A stretch of 64,000 bases of DNA from Symbiodinium natans. Lineage: Eukaryota; Sar; Dinophyceae; Suessiales; Symbiodiniaceae. The position numbers were made by a program, and so were the translations under genes. The number at the start of each line of letters is the position of its first letter. The stretch's first letter is position 1. Shown here piece after piece: positions 27,501 through 38,138 of the stretch. The stretch lies in contig CAJNDS010000047.1 of the NCBI GenBank assembly GCA_905221605.1, positions 620,001-684,000 on the forward strand, given 5' to 3'. Under the pieces are notes generated by a model. That model saw nothing but the letters and a program-made list of their open reading frames with translations. It made no database searches and was not told the DNA's origin.

Positions 27501-30500
27501 CTGCCTTCTTCGGAAATGTAGTTCATCTCGAGAGAAAATTTCACCACTTTCTCGGCCAACTTCTTCGTCGGTGCTTTCCCCGGCACTGGAATCGCCCACG
27601 AAAATCGAGTCCATGAATCAAGAATGATCAGACTCACACTGCTCTGACCCATGTACATGAAGTCCATCTGGATCACTGGTTTTCCTGGGTCTTCATACTT
27701 TGCTTCACTGCTTTGTGGGGTATGGTCCTGTTTCGACTTTGCTGCTGCACAGAAATCACACCATGGTTGCATTGGCATGTGGGTTGCCATATGCTCTTCA
27801 ATCTCTGCTTCTGTCGGTTCGGGCACTCCGGGTCTTGTTCTTGCTTTGGGCCTTTGCTTCCTCAGCCTGTCTGCAACTTCTTCTGCGTCCTCATCTCTGT
27901 CTTCGGTGAGGTAGTTGCACAGTCTCCTGAACATCTTCACCTTTGACCCTGAGACGCTCAAACCCAAATACCGACAACCTTCTCGCAGCTTCTCAATCTC
28001 ACTCGTTGCTGTGAGTGACTCTCCATTCACCACAATAGTACTTCCCATGTCGAGTTCCAACTCTTGGTGTCCTCCTGCCTTTCCTTGCTGCTTCACAACT
28101 CCTTTCGGCACTGGCACCTGCAACTCTTCTGGAGCTCCTCTTTCTCTTCCAAACCATTCTGGCTCCTCTTCCATCTTCTTTTCTTCCTCCTTTGGTGCTT
28201 CTTCTGGTGCTACCTCTTCTACCAAGCACTTGTCCAGATACTCTGGTGTCCTGTGCAAGAATGTGAGAATTTCTGATCGAAAAAGCAATCCCGGTATTCG
28301 ATCTTCCAAGTCGGATTTTCGCTCGAGCAATTCCGTTGCTTCAATCACTTCCCATTCGTTGCCCACCTTCACGATGGTGGTCCTGTACTTCCAAGTACCT
28401 GTCGGTGGCTTTACAAACTCAAGTCCAAAATGGCGATGGACTGGCGTTCCATTCGGTAGAAGGCTCCAATCCTTCTCTGGGACTTTACCAAAGTCATAGG
28501 CCAAAGTCACCTTGACTGCCCTGACTTGCTCGACTCCTCTAACTTCCGCTGTCAATCTCAAGCTATTCCTCTGGTATTCCACAGGCACCCGTGCCTTACC
28601 ATCGGGAGATACAAGTTCCCCCGCCTGGGTTTCTTCTCCCCAGGTCTCGCCCCCTTGGCGCTGTTTGCATCCCACTGACACAAACTTCCATCCATTTTTG
28701 AGTAGCCTTCCTAAAGACAGCAAGATGTTATTGGTGTCCGACAACACAAAGTCCTCAGTCACACTGCAGCTACTGAACTGCAAAACTGCTCGCCGCATAC
28801 CTTCAACTCGCATCGCACCCCCTTGTGCGTCCTGCAACCTCAGAGAGGTTGGGGTCGAAACTTCGACGCCTGCATCCGACAATCTTCGTGGTAACAAACT
28901 CACATCTGCTCCTGAATCCAAGATCACCACATGTTGCTTTGTGTCCAACTGGACCATTCGCACATTGAGAGGTTCCGATCCTCCCTGACTCAGAGGTTCC
29001 AATCCTCCTGGAGGTCCCAATCCTCCTTGAACTCTTTCCAAGCTGTTTTCATACCATTGATACAGCTCATCACTCTCATGATCTTGTTTGTTCTCACTAT
29101 CATCCCCGATGTAGTAGCACTCTGGTCCTTGCACCTCTATCCTTCTGGTGAACCAATCACCTTCTTCTTCTGAAACTTCGCTAAGCTCATAGTGCTCTGT
29201 GCCGTCAGGTGGTGTGTTCGCAATGTGATGGAAATCAATGTTCCTCACTCTCCTTATCCTGTATTGGCTCGCACTCTGCGACGGAGTAACAGACTCGACT
29301 GTCGAGTGGGGTACCTCGGTGCTGGCCTCGCTCGCCTGCACTTCTCGAACATTGCGGTTTGGACACTCGTTTCCCCAATGTCCTCGCTGCTTGCAGAATC
29401 GGCAAACATCTCTGTCCAACTTCTTTCCTCCACCTTTCTTTCCTCCTTTGCCATGCTTTCCACCTTTCTTTCCGCCTTTCTTTCCTCCTTTGTGGAAACC
29501 TTTGCCTCGTCCTTTCTTTCCTCCTTTGTAGCTTCCTTTTCGTCCACCTTTTCTCCATTGGCGAAATCCTGCTCCAAAGCTTGACCACGAGTAGGATCCT
29601 TTTCCTCCTTTGTTTCCTTTGTTGCCTTTGTTTCCTTTTCCTCCTCCTTTCTCGTACACTGCATCCACTTCCATTGGTGCTGGTCCTTGATCTGCATTCG
29701 AACTGCTCGCTGTGTTCTGCAAGGTCTTTTGCTTCAACACCGTCTGGTAATCCCAAGTTTTGCTGCTTTGCTCGTATGAAAGAATCGCTTGCTTCACTGA
29801 CATGTAGTTTGTTCCTTCGGGCATTGTCAAAGTAAGGTGGTCTCGAATCGCCCTCGGTGAACATCGAAGCAAAACTCCCATCAACAAATCTCGATCGTAG
29901 GTCTTTCCTGAAGCGATCTCGTACTCCCGAACAAGGTTTTCCAGTGAACCAATCTGCTCCACCATGCTCTTGGCCCCATCGAAGTTGGGAAACATCCCAA
30001 TCGCTTGACTGAGGGTTAGAGCTCGTTGTTTGGTGGCTGGTTGGTATTCCCAAAGCAAACTTTGATAGAGACGATACCCACATCGCTCCCTGCTCCAATT
30101 TCGAGACAGTTGCGTTGCTGCCCCCCGCATATACGAAGTCAGTATGTGGTAAAGCTTTGTCGAAAGTTCTCTCTCCACTGTAGTGAGAGTCGAAACATCG
30201 ATCGGCGTTGCTCCCAGACTTTCAATCATACTTAGAGCTTCTGAGTACTGCGAATCGGCAAAACCTAGCCAATTCAGAAACTGATGTTTCCAGGTTGTAA
30301 AATCCGGTGGATGTTCTCCCGAGGCTTGTGGGTTCCAAACATCTGGTGCCTTGATCGCCTTTGTCGCACTTTCAATCCTTCGGTTCAGATCATCCGAACT
30401 GCTTGCTTGTTGCTCCAACCTTTGTAGCGCACTCATTCCAACTTGGGTCGCCCTTGTCAATGCAGTCAGAATTTCAGAAAGTTCTGTGGGTTGTTGGGGT

Positions 30501-30991
30501 GGTCCATTCTGCTGCATCCCTTGCACTGCAGAAAACTGTAACACGACAAGCACACACAGCATCGCTCCTCTCTGTTGTTTTCTCACACAAGCACACGAAC
30601 GCAAGTGATCTCTCCGTGCCCCTCTGCTCAAGCGCCTCCGAAAACATGAATGTTGCAATCTCCACAAACATGACTGACGACATGACTGCAAGTGCACTGT
30701 CGCTTGCAAACATCCAATGCACAACATGATCGCACCTGATACTCCAAGCATAAGCATCATTGCCATTGCGTAGAGGTTCTTTGCTCCTGGAATGCTGGTC
30801 CAAATCCACATCACCAATGGATCTCTTGTTCCATTCATAGTCTTGTCGGAGTAGAGGCTCTTGTTTGTACATAGGCCATAGAATTTTGATTCCTCCTGGT
30901 AGTCGATCTCTGTTTTCTCCTCCTGGTAGTCGATCTCTGCTTTCTCCTTCTGGTAGTCGACCTCATTGTCCTGACCAATCTCCCCATTCAT
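27491..30991 (-). pseudogene. Copia-2 Gag-Pol first half: membrane segments, Gag, CCHC, protease, partial integrase
   Basis: Starting at the ATG at 30991 gives 1166 residues. Three 9-residue repeats (EIDYQEEKT-like) open the protein. A hydrophobic segment (about 30710-30790), a basic cysteine-rich stretch and a second hydrophobic segment (about 30520-30570) come next, as in copia-1. The Gag capsid region follows, then a K/G tract and the knuckle CRFCKQRGHWGNEC (about 29365-29410). Retropepsin VILDSGADVSLLP is near 28900, a SAP-like LREGCRYLGLSVSGSK near 27940, and an HHCC site with WCDFC near 27750. The integrase keeps only its first aspartate (QMDF) before the deletion. The frame is also open from the LTR, but residues above 30991 overlap ORF1. 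Confidence 0.88.
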
Positions 30992-32237
30992 CTTCCTCAC
31001 TTCCAGGGTTTGGCTCCTCGCCCCTTTCTCGCATTCTTCTCCTTTCTGTTCTCCTCCAAGGAGAATTCGGGTAGAGCGTAGTGGCTTGCGTTGCTCCCAC
31101 TCGCTTCGGTGGTGGTCCCTTTGGCTCTGGAGGTGGCGCCTTGCTTCCAGCAGGTCGTTCCTTCGGAGGTGGTCCTCTGGAACTGCTCCCTGGTTCAGCT
31201 CTCGCATCTTCCATCCTGGGTTGTAGGGTCCCAGGCCCCGTCCTGGGTTGTAGGGTCCCAGGCCCCGTGTCTCGGCTGGAACTCGCTGTTCCACTGCTTT
31301 GGCTTCGCTGGCCGTACCTGGCCCGAAAGTATGCAACTCCACGAGCAAATTCCTTGGATTCCCTGGCTCTTGCTTCGTCTCCTGAAGGAATTGCACCGGC
31401 ACGTCTTGCAGCATACTCTTCCTCATTCCGGCGGATGTGTTCCGCCACTGCTGCGTTGCTGGGTTCCCCGTCCAGCGTGTGAAGAGGAAGTTTCGTACCA
31501 CACGGCATTGGGTCCGGAGGTGGACACTCTGGAGCTCGTTCTTGTCCTGGCGGTGGACACTCTGGAGCTTGCTCTGGTTCTGGGCCCGCTGGTGGTGGCG
31601 GTGGCCCTCCTGACTTTGGAAACCGAACTGGCTCCTGCAAGGCTCGCTCCCTTGCTCGCCGTTGGATCCTTTCAGCTTCCGCTGAGAGTGCAGAGAGTCT
31701 CTCCAGCTGCCTACGCCTGCGTTGCTCAGCAGACACTTGCTGCTCTTGCAGCTCCAAGGCGATGTGCCCAGACGAAAGTGTTCTCGGCTCCCTTCTTGGT
31801 GTAGGTGGTGCCTCTTGGTACACCATTGTAGTTTCGGGGCTAGAGGAACTAGGACTCCCGATCTCCACTGGCCCGTCTGGTTCTCCTCCTTCCAAGGGAA
31901 TGTAATCTCTTCCTTCCACCGCTGGTCGTTCGGGCTTCTTCTTCGGCTTTGGAGGCATATAGCTTGGTGCACTTCCACTTCCTTCAGCTGCACTACTTGC
32001 TGAAGATCCGTAGCCTTTTCCCATGCCAACACGGTGAATTTTGATCTCCTTTCTTCGTGGCTCCATTTCTTCTTCTTGTTCCACTTCTTCCATGGGCTCT
32101 GCGGGTTCCATCGGCTCCATGGGTTCTGTGAGTTCCATTGGCTCCATGGGTTCTGTGAGTTCCATGGCTCTGTAGGTTCTGTGGGCTCCATTGGCTCCAC
32201 AGTTCCAACCCAAACCATCATCACGGCCACGAGGCAT
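30963..32237 (-). CDS. Copia-2 ORF1, proline/glutamate/arginine-rich protein
   Basis: The 424-residue frame starts with an ATG 38 bp after the 5' LTR. It has an N-terminal EPME-type repeat region (about 22-48), a central arginine-rich coiled coil (about 155-200), proline-rich linkers, and a 9-residue duplication (TGPGTLQPR twice). Its last 29 bases overlap the start of gag-pol in another frame. Composition is coherent, whereas the alternative frame is rich in W, Q, N and H, typical of a shadow. No enzyme motif is seen; a structural or RNA-binding role is possible. An ORF before gag is not standard in copia elements. Confidence 0.7.
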   Translation of the reverse strand: MPRGRDDGLGWNCGANGAHRTYRAMELTEPMEPMELTEPMEPMEPAEPMEEVEQEEEMEPRRKEIKIHRVGMGKGYGSSASSAAEGSGSAPSYMPPKPKKKPERPAVEGRDYIPLEGGEPDGPVEIGSPSSSSPETTMVYQEAPPTPRREPRTLSSGHIALELQEQQVSAEQRRRRQLERLSALSAEAERIQRRARERALQEPVRFPKSGGPPPPPAGPEPEQAPECPPPGQERAPECPPPDPMPCGTKLPLHTLDGEPSNAAVAEHIRRNEEEYAARRAGAIPSGDEARARESKEFARGVAYFRARYGQRSQSSGTASSSRDTGPGTLQPRTGPGTLQPRMEDARAEPGSSSRGPPPKERPAGSKAPPPEPKGPPPKRVGATQATTLYPNSPWRRTERRRMRERGEEPNPGSEEDEWGDWSGQ

Positions 32238-32260
32238 GGCTTCGGTCCCGGATGCACAGT

Positions 32261-32274
32261 GTGCTCCGCTACCG
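32261..32274 (-). promoter_or_regulatory. Candidate primer-binding site of copia-2
   Basis: Directly after the 5' LTR the minus strand reads CGGTAGCGGAGCAC. This resembles the TGGTA-CAGAGC type site complementary to the 3' end of initiator methionine tRNA, with two mismatches to the usual form. Position is right; the primer identity is inferred. Confidence 0.45.
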
Positions 32275-32409
32275 TGCTAAACTTCAAGTCGCTCTTTTTC
32301 CTTGAACCGGTAAAGGCGCTGTCGGTAAAACATGAGTCACAAATCCACACATGCTCATCAACCCTTTGGGTTGGTAGGTGGGGTTCCCAGGTAGTAGAAA
32401 AACTTTACA
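32275..32409 (-). repeat. 5' LTR of copia-2 (135 bp)
   Basis: It is identical by eye to 24565-24699. On the minus strand it begins TGTAAAG next to the AAAAT target duplication and ends TTTAGCA next to the candidate primer site. Confidence 0.93.
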
Positions 32410-32414
32410 ATTTT
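32410..32414. repeat. Target-site duplication (right copy) of copia-2
   Basis: ATTTT repeats the bases at 24560-24564. The interrupted reading frame is restored when one copy and the element are ignored. Confidence 0.9.
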
Positions 32415-33561
32415 GCTGTCCCTTTACAAGGAGGAATTGAGGGATGAACTCGTCTCTATACGCGACAAACTCAAGATGCAACGCTTTGAGAAAGCTGATC
32501 AGGCACCACCCTTGTGCAGGGAAGTCAAGAAAATGTAAGGCAAACTTGGCACCGAGATTCGCAACAGTCTCTCTGCACAAATTGGCCATGACATTGCGTC
32601 TCGATCCACACAAAAGTTGTAATTGAGGGTTGACAATTTGCAAGACACGCTGGATGGCCGATGGGATCCCTTTTTCTTGCAATAAGTCTTGCGTTTGATG
32701 GAATCGAGTTTCCGTCGCAAAGGAAATTCCTCTAGGAATGCCGGACGCGCTCTCTCTAATGCCTTGGAATTTACCTTGGCCGGGGGTTTCCTCCAGAACA
32801 ACAGGTTTATTGACAATTAAACCTTGTTTGAGCCAGCCAACAGCATTAAGTTCATCGCATGGAAAAGGCGCATGAAACTTATGCGAAAACTTGTCTTGTA
32901 GCTTAACAGCTGTAGTAGCAGCAAGAACTTGTTGGCCATAGCTAGGCCAGTATTGGAGAAACTGTGAGAGGGGAAGCGGCTTCCAATGACTGTCGGGGTT
33001 TTCATTCAGTAACTCTCGAAGGGATGCGTGTTTGATCGCAGCTTTGAGAGCACCAGGGTAGAAGCAGTTCCCAACAATGGAAGCAATACACATATCATTA
33101 ATGTGTTCTTCCACATCTGCAAGCCAGATATCGAGCTCAGCATCTCTCAACATTTCCTTGTAGTGAGCAACCCTGAAGGGAGGAATGCCACTATCACCGA
33201 TAAGGAAAGCATTTTCTGCACGGAGAAGTTCGTAATTAGCTTCAGCAAAGCGATCCATTGCTGCAAGGCTTGGGACGTCCGCTTGAAGAGGAAGCTTCTG
33301 AACATCTGTTACAAAGCGCAGGCCAATGGGTCCATCAGGAACAAATTTTTCCCATTGTAGATTTGGAACCCCATTGGAGGTATTAGCCGCTTGTGAGAAT
33401 TGCCTCTGGAAGGCTTCAGCTCCGCCGAAGCTGGGTACATGGTAAAGAAGGGCAGAGGGGTGGTAAAAGTATGCAGCCAATCGAAGCCCCCTCTCGCGAT
33501 CAAAGCGTTTGGGACGAAGCCAAGGCTTGAGCTTTTCGCCAGGGGGTTTTATTCCGCACAT
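32410..33561 (-). pseudogene. Non-LTR element frame 2, N-terminal part: C-terminal region of the DNA methyltransferase
   Basis: The frame starts with an ATG 10 bases before the stop of frame 1 (ATGTGCGGAATAA) and encodes the region a C5 methyltransferase has after motif VIII. The segment IASIVGNCFYPGAL (about residue 158-171) fits motif X (GN followed by small hydrophobics), which packs against motif I. The sequence between is the size of a target-recognition domain. Copia-2 interrupts the frame at 32410; coding resumes at 24559. The split may be a frameshift mutation or a reinitiation junction. The last residues of the uninterrupted computed frame belong to the LTR. Confidence 0.78.
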
Positions 33562-36500
33562 GTGTTCCGCAACAGGACGCCATCCTTGGAACCACGGAGT
33601 GGGGCGATGCTGAAGGTGCCAATTTGCCCATATCTAGTAAAGAATTTTCTTTTCCTTTCAACATGGCCGAATGTAGCTCCAGCAATATGATGGCAGCAAC
33701 AATCACGTATTCCGAAGATCTGCTGAATGAAGCCCTGGTTGATGGGCTTCATAGACCCAGCATTTTCAAGGAAGATGTGCACGCACTGAAGGATACTGGG
33801 TTCAATGCTTTGGAATGCAAGCAAAATCGCGTATAAGACAAGCATGTGTTGCGAGCGGTCTCCCAGAAGTCCTAATCCACCTGAGCTGGACCCTGCAACC
33901 GTGAGATCTTGGCAGGGGGAACCGGCGGGAATGATGATGGCTGTTTTTTGTGGATGAATCCTTCCCAGGAAGGACAAACATTCACGCAGCAATCGGTAAT
34001 CCTCTTTAAGTAGAGTCCAAACGTCATTAATTGCGATCGATGGCACACGGCGCGAGTCAAGAGCCCATCTTTGGCTTTTGTCATAGTCATACTTATGGCA
34101 TATGAGGGCGCGAAGGACGCTGTCACTTTCTGCACTCACAGCCGCAACAGGTTGTTGCTTGAGGCATTCAACGGTGACAGCACGTGATATTCCGCATCCA
34201 TCAAAAAGCGATAAGATGATGTAACGTTCAACACCAAGTGCGACCTGTATGCAGTCTTCCGACGAGACAGCATTAATTTGATTGTTCCTGCTTCCAATTT
34301 TACCATCTTTTCTCTTGGAGACAGGCTTGGCATTGTTAAGCTTATCGAGGCTTTTCTTGACTCTACGCATCTGAGAATCAGAGCTCAAGTCGGGCTTGGC
34401 TTTAAGGGGCTGGCTGCCCCTATCAGAGCCATTCTTCTCAGAGTTCAGCGCAGTTTGAACTTCATGTTGTTGCGGTCTCTGTTCCTCATCGGAATCAGTA
34501 GCAATGGAGTGCACTTCAGGAAGAGATGCACTATCAAGTTGTGTCGCCAGAGCAGTACTAGGGTCGGGTTGGAGACTAACACTGGCTTGGTGTTCTGACT
34601 CCTCATCGAGTTTGCCCTTTTGGGCGAGAGTAAATTCAGTACCGCTTTTACATTCCTCGGCTTGTGGCAGAAGATGGGCACAGGACGGATTAGGCAAGCC
34701 AAAATCATCCTCTGAGGTGATGGTCATATAGGTTGCAGAAGGGACAGGGCTGTCCCAGCTTGCGACCTTCGTTATCTTAGCTTGCTCAATAGTGAGTGTT
34801 TCACTACTGATATGCTGTTCTGCGTTTTCACTGGGATCAGCATGATGCCGGATAATCTCATTAAAAGAGTTAATGAGAGCAGTGGCGGGGTAAAGCTGAT
34901 TGGCACAAACACTTCTGATGAAGATGGCTTCAATGTAGTGCTCAGCCTTAATCAATTGTGCCCACAAATTTTCTTTACGGACTCCGTAGATTGAGTCATA
35001 AAGAAGAATTGAATCTCCTGCTTGTTCTTTGGCATGGTGTAGCACTAGGTAGTGCTTAGCACTAGGATCATGCAGAACGAGTGCAACGACAATATATGCC
35101 TGTTGCATGACTGATACCGTACTGCCAAGAAAGCTTTGGATATCCGCCTCGCTTTTGCAGACTTGCGCAAAAGAGCTTTTCTGAGTCTTCTGTGTGAGAA
35201 GGCAGAAGAAAGACGGGAGTCTTTGAATGGCAAGTTTGCACGTGTCATTGCGAGGGCTCAAGTTTTGCTGCATGCACGCAATCGCAAGGTCAGCAAGTTG
35301 ACCTAGATCAGCGAGGATACTGATCTGATCAGAGGAGTCCTGTTCAGAATGCAACGGCAGAGCAAGAATGGGCTGTGGCTGCTGGCACATGGAGCACTTG
35401 CAGTGGATCTGCACAAGCATGGTGTATTGCTCCTTGGCCGGAATAGCCCAAATGGCCTTACTATACACCTCAGTAAAGCTTTGAAGCTCCAACGGTGTAG
35501 CACTTGCCAATTGAAGATAGGTCAGACCAAGTATGTGTGCAAGCTTGGCTCGAGCAGCCTCACGTATATTATATCCAACCGCAGCAAGGACAAGAGCTGC
35601 TTGTTTAGGAAAGGGGGCGTAATGCTGGCATTGCTCTTTGTTCCATTGAGCACACGAGATGACCCGATAGGCAGCAGCAACAGGGCAATAAAGGCCAGCA
35701 ATGCGCCTTTGCACTTCTTCTTGAACGTTGGCCGGGACTTCCGCCTGGAACCTTAGGACAGTATTACGTCTTCTAGCAATCTCAACCTTTTCCTTGCTAC
35801 TCTCAATATTTCTTTTGCCAGTCCCACCTTCTTGACTCAACTGTGCTGAGGCAGGATTTTCCGGTAACATATTGGCAGCCGTATCATCACCTTTAACAGC
35901 AGGAGGCTTTCCATGGAGCAAAGTCGGGCACTGGGCAGTATCCGATTGCTCCATGGCAACCTTGCTTGACTTCCCATCCTGATGATTGGCACATCTGGCT
36001 TTGTTCGGCTTATTGGCTGCAGTAGCCTTAAGTCTATCATCAGTGTGGATGTTAAAAGCATAGATGACGCTAGTATTAATCCCTATCAACTTGATGATAT
36101 CACATGAGTGACATCGTGGCAGGAATAGAAGCGCGCCCTGATGTAGGGAGACGAGAACATTGTTACTCGCAGAAGATCCCGGATGACAAGCGAGATGTTG
36201 GCCGTTCTTGAGAACTAGCGGGATCTCTAGTTCAGTCTTACCAGTAATGCGGACAAGCAGGTACTGGATAGATCCCAGTTCAGCAGTAAAGTCTTCATCC
36301 TCTTGGGAAGCCTTAGGAAGGTTTTCTGGCAATCTCCAACCTTGAAAGGCTTCATTTTGGCTGAGAAATGTCTGGACACTCTGCAGCTTCACTAGTTCGG
36401 GAACATCCTCACATTTACCAGTCATAACAACGTAAGGCGCCTGTCTGTCAATGATCAGGAAATGTGTTTCAAGGTCATCCTTGTGCCAAATTGTACTAGC

Positions 36501-38024
36501 AATTCGTTGTTTGGACAAGGGGTGATACTCATCCCTTGCTCTGACATGGATCAATCTTCCTTGCCCAATCTTATCGCTCCCAGAGTGGCAATTCAAAAAA
36601 TGTTCTCTAGGGTTCTCGGAAATGTGATTAATGGGCTTGTTGCTCCATCTTGGGGCATCAACAACCTCTTGCAGCAATTGCACTTCAGTTCTTCCACAAG
36701 GAAGGTCGAAATATTGACATTGAGTGAGCGCATCGGCAGCGGCGACAGTAGCAGTTACATGGACAGCAGGTATGACAACATCAGTGCCAGCTAATACATG
36801 TACGATTCCTCTGTATTGCGCCGGAATTTTGATGTACTCAAGATCCTGAATAATGTCTTGCATGTCTCCGGTGCAATTGTGAAAGGTGATCTGCAGAGAA
36901 ACCTCTGTAGAGTTGAAAGGTTGAGTCACCTTCCAAGCAAAGATTTCCTGTGAGTTCTTCACATTGCAAATGTGAAATCTTGCGGCATGCAACGCGAGGC
37001 TGTCAGGGATGGTAAGCTGCTTTTGCCGAAGACCCAAGATAGCCTTCTGCAGCTGATAGGGGTCCGCAAAGATCCTCAGATACTTCCCAGGAGCAGTGTG
37101 GAACGCATTCATAAGCCTGTGCTGATTGAGAATGCAATGCACTTGAAAGGCTTCATCCTTAGTTCGGGCAGAGTTGATAGCATATGGGAGGTCAACGAAG
37201 TTGACACTATTGCCCGGCATCCCTTCAAGAGGCGCAAAGCGATACCAGACCTGGAGCTCAATTTGTGATTTGCCTTCAGTTTGTTTGAGCACCTTATCAT
37301 ACATCTCTTCAACCTTCAGCATTAAAGCTTGAAGTTGACTTATGCTGATCTTAGGCGCTCTGAGGCAAACAACACATCGATTCTCCTGATCAGTTAACGC
37401 AACGATGGGCTGCTGTGGCTTCCTAATGTGAGCCAGTCCAAAGTCTCGACTGAGGTGTTTAACTTCCTCGTCAAATGTTCCAACAGTGCCAGCGATAATG
37501 ACTTCAGTATTGCCGGCTTCTTGCTTCATGGAAGGCGTTATGGCAATGTAGTAGCAAGTGTGATGGACAGGGTAGCTGCTGGGAATGTAAGTGACCAAAT
37601 ATACAAGTTCCCGCTTGCCCTGCACTTCAATGGCACCAATAACCGTCAGGCTGTGGATTTGACGAAGGAAGTCTTCATCATAACTCCTGAAGAGTACACA
37701 GGGGATGTCTGATATGGAAAGTGAGCTGTGCAAATTACTCACGATCGTTATACTCGTCTGTTGTGTAAGACCCTTCCTTAGATTGTGAAGGAAACTCTTA
37801 CTAGGGTTGACGAGTAAGATAGATTGGAGCTCTGAGCCCTGCACTTGGCGCAATTCTTGCATAGTTTGTGTAGACACGATGCATCCATCTCTAAGATACT
37901 CCAGCAAATGTGTTGATGGTGTTCTGGCAAAGAGAGCATCATACTCAGTGAGATGACCCAACATAAAGTCGGCAAGACACTGAAATGCGCTTCCATCGAT
38001 GTTGCTGATTCGATCTTGCGACAT
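33549..38024 (-). CDS. Non-LTR element frame 1: large protein with C-terminal C5-cytosine DNA methyltransferase
   Basis: The frame has 1491 residues from an ATG. The first 1100 residues are unfamiliar. Near 960-1040, KHYLVLHH and ILLYDSIYG followed by a VCANQ sequence loosely recall the H-D-C layout of Ulp1-type proteases. A low-complexity acidic linker precedes the methyltransferase: motif I LSLFDGCGISRA (about 1268), motif IV PAGSPCQDL with the catalytic PCQ cysteine (about 1366), GLLGDRS, motif VI FLENAGS (about 1418) and motif VIII ERKRKFF (about 1456). The role inferred from published Symbiodinium retroelement DNMTs is CG methylation of new element copies. The frame ends just after motif VIII; motif X is in the next frame. 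A leader with hairpins and a relict spliced leader lie upstream. Confidence 0.9.
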   Translation of the reverse strand: MSQDRISNIDGSAFQCLADFMLGHLTEYDALFARTPSTHLLEYLRDGCIVSTQTMQELRQVQGSELQSILLVNPSKSFLHNLRKGLTQQTSITIVSNLHSSLSISDIPCVLFRSYDEDFLRQIHSLTVIGAIEVQGKRELVYLVTYIPSSYPVHHTCYYIAITPSMKQEAGNTEVIIAGTVGTFDEEVKHLSRDFGLAHIRKPQQPIVALTDQENRCVVCLRAPKISISQLQALMLKVEEMYDKVLKQTEGKSQIELQVWYRFAPLEGMPGNSVNFVDLPYAINSARTKDEAFQVHCILNQHRLMNAFHTAPGKYLRIFADPYQLQKAILGLRQKQLTIPDSLALHAARFHICNVKNSQEIFAWKVTQPFNSTEVSLQITFHNCTGDMQDIIQDLEYIKIPAQYRGIVHVLAGTDVVIPAVHVTATVAAADALTQCQYFDLPCGRTEVQLLQEVVDAPRWSNKPINHISENPREHFLNCHSGSDKIGQGRLIHVRARDEYHPLSKQRIASTIWHKDDLETHFLIIDRQAPYVVMTGKCEDVPELVKLQSVQTFLSQNEAFQGWRLPENLPKASQEDEDFTAELGSIQYLLVRITGKTELEIPLVLKNGQHLACHPGSSASNNVLVSLHQGALLFLPRCHSCDIIKLIGINTSVIYAFNIHTDDRLKATAANKPNKARCANHQDGKSSKVAMEQSDTAQCPTLLHGKPPAVKGDDTAANMLPENPASAQLSQEGGTGKRNIESSKEKVEIARRRNTVLRFQAEVPANVQEEVQRRIAGLYCPVAAAYRVISCAQWNKEQCQHYAPFPKQAALVLAAVGYNIREAARAKLAHILGLTYLQLASATPLELQSFTEVYSKAIWAIPAKEQYTMLVQIHCKCSMCQQPQPILALPLHSEQDSSDQISILADLGQLADLAIACMQQNLSPRNDTCKLAIQRLPSFFCLLTQKTQKSSFAQVCKSEADIQSFLGSTVSVMQQAYIVVALVLHDPSAKHYLVLHHAKEQAGDSILLYDSIYGVRKENLWAQLIKAEHYIEAIFIRSVCANQLYPATALINSFNEIIRHHADPSENAEQHISSETLTIEQAKITKVASWDSPVPSATYMTITSEDDFGLPNPSCAHLLPQAEECKSGTEFTLAQKGKLDEESEHQASVSLQPDPSTALATQLDSASLPEVHSIATDSDEEQRPQQHEVQTALNSEKNGSDRGSQPLKAKPDLSSDSQMRRVKKSLDKLNNAKPVSKRKDGKIGSRNNQINAVSSEDCIQVALGVERYIILSLFDGCGISRAVTVECLKQQPVAAVSAESDSVLRALICHKYDYDKSQRWALDSRRVPSIAINDVWTLLKEDYRLLRECLSFLGRIHPQKTAIIIPAGSPCQDLTVAGSSSGGLGLLGDRSQHMLVLYAILLAFQSIEPSILQCVHIFLENAGSMKPINQGFIQQIFGIRDCCCHHIAGATFGHVERKRKFFTRYGQIGTFSIAPLRGSKDGVLLRNTCAE

Positions 38025-38138
38025 GGTGCAGATACCTTACGCCGAAGCTATCCGTACTGCACAATGCGCAAGACAAATTTGCCAAAAGGTGCAAATAAAG
38101 TAAAGAAGCTCCCGCCCTTAAGAAGTTTGCAAGAAAGA

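Larger units (their letters stand above)
24565..32409 (-). mobile_element. Ty1/copia element copia-2, complete ends, internal deletion, nested in the DNMT element
   Basis: Both 135-bp LTRs are present, appear identical, start TGTAAAG and end TTTAGCA (minus strand), and are bracketed by a 5-bp duplication. The polypurine tract abuts the 3' LTR and a candidate primer site abuts the 5' LTR. Order on the minus strand is ORF1, membrane segments, Gag, CCHC, protease, start of integrase, a deletion junction, RT, RNase H, membrane segment, minisatellite, zinc-like C terminus. Integrase lacks its second aspartate and glutamate, so a recent insertion with identical LTRs implies help from an intact relative. 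Confidence 0.95.

Noticed and set aside
32240..32350. Frame from 32350 into copia-2 gag-pol as the true N terminus
   Set aside because: It reads through the LTR and lies opposite ORF1 in another frame. Its W/N/Q-rich composition indicates a shadow; the ATG at 30991 is the better start.
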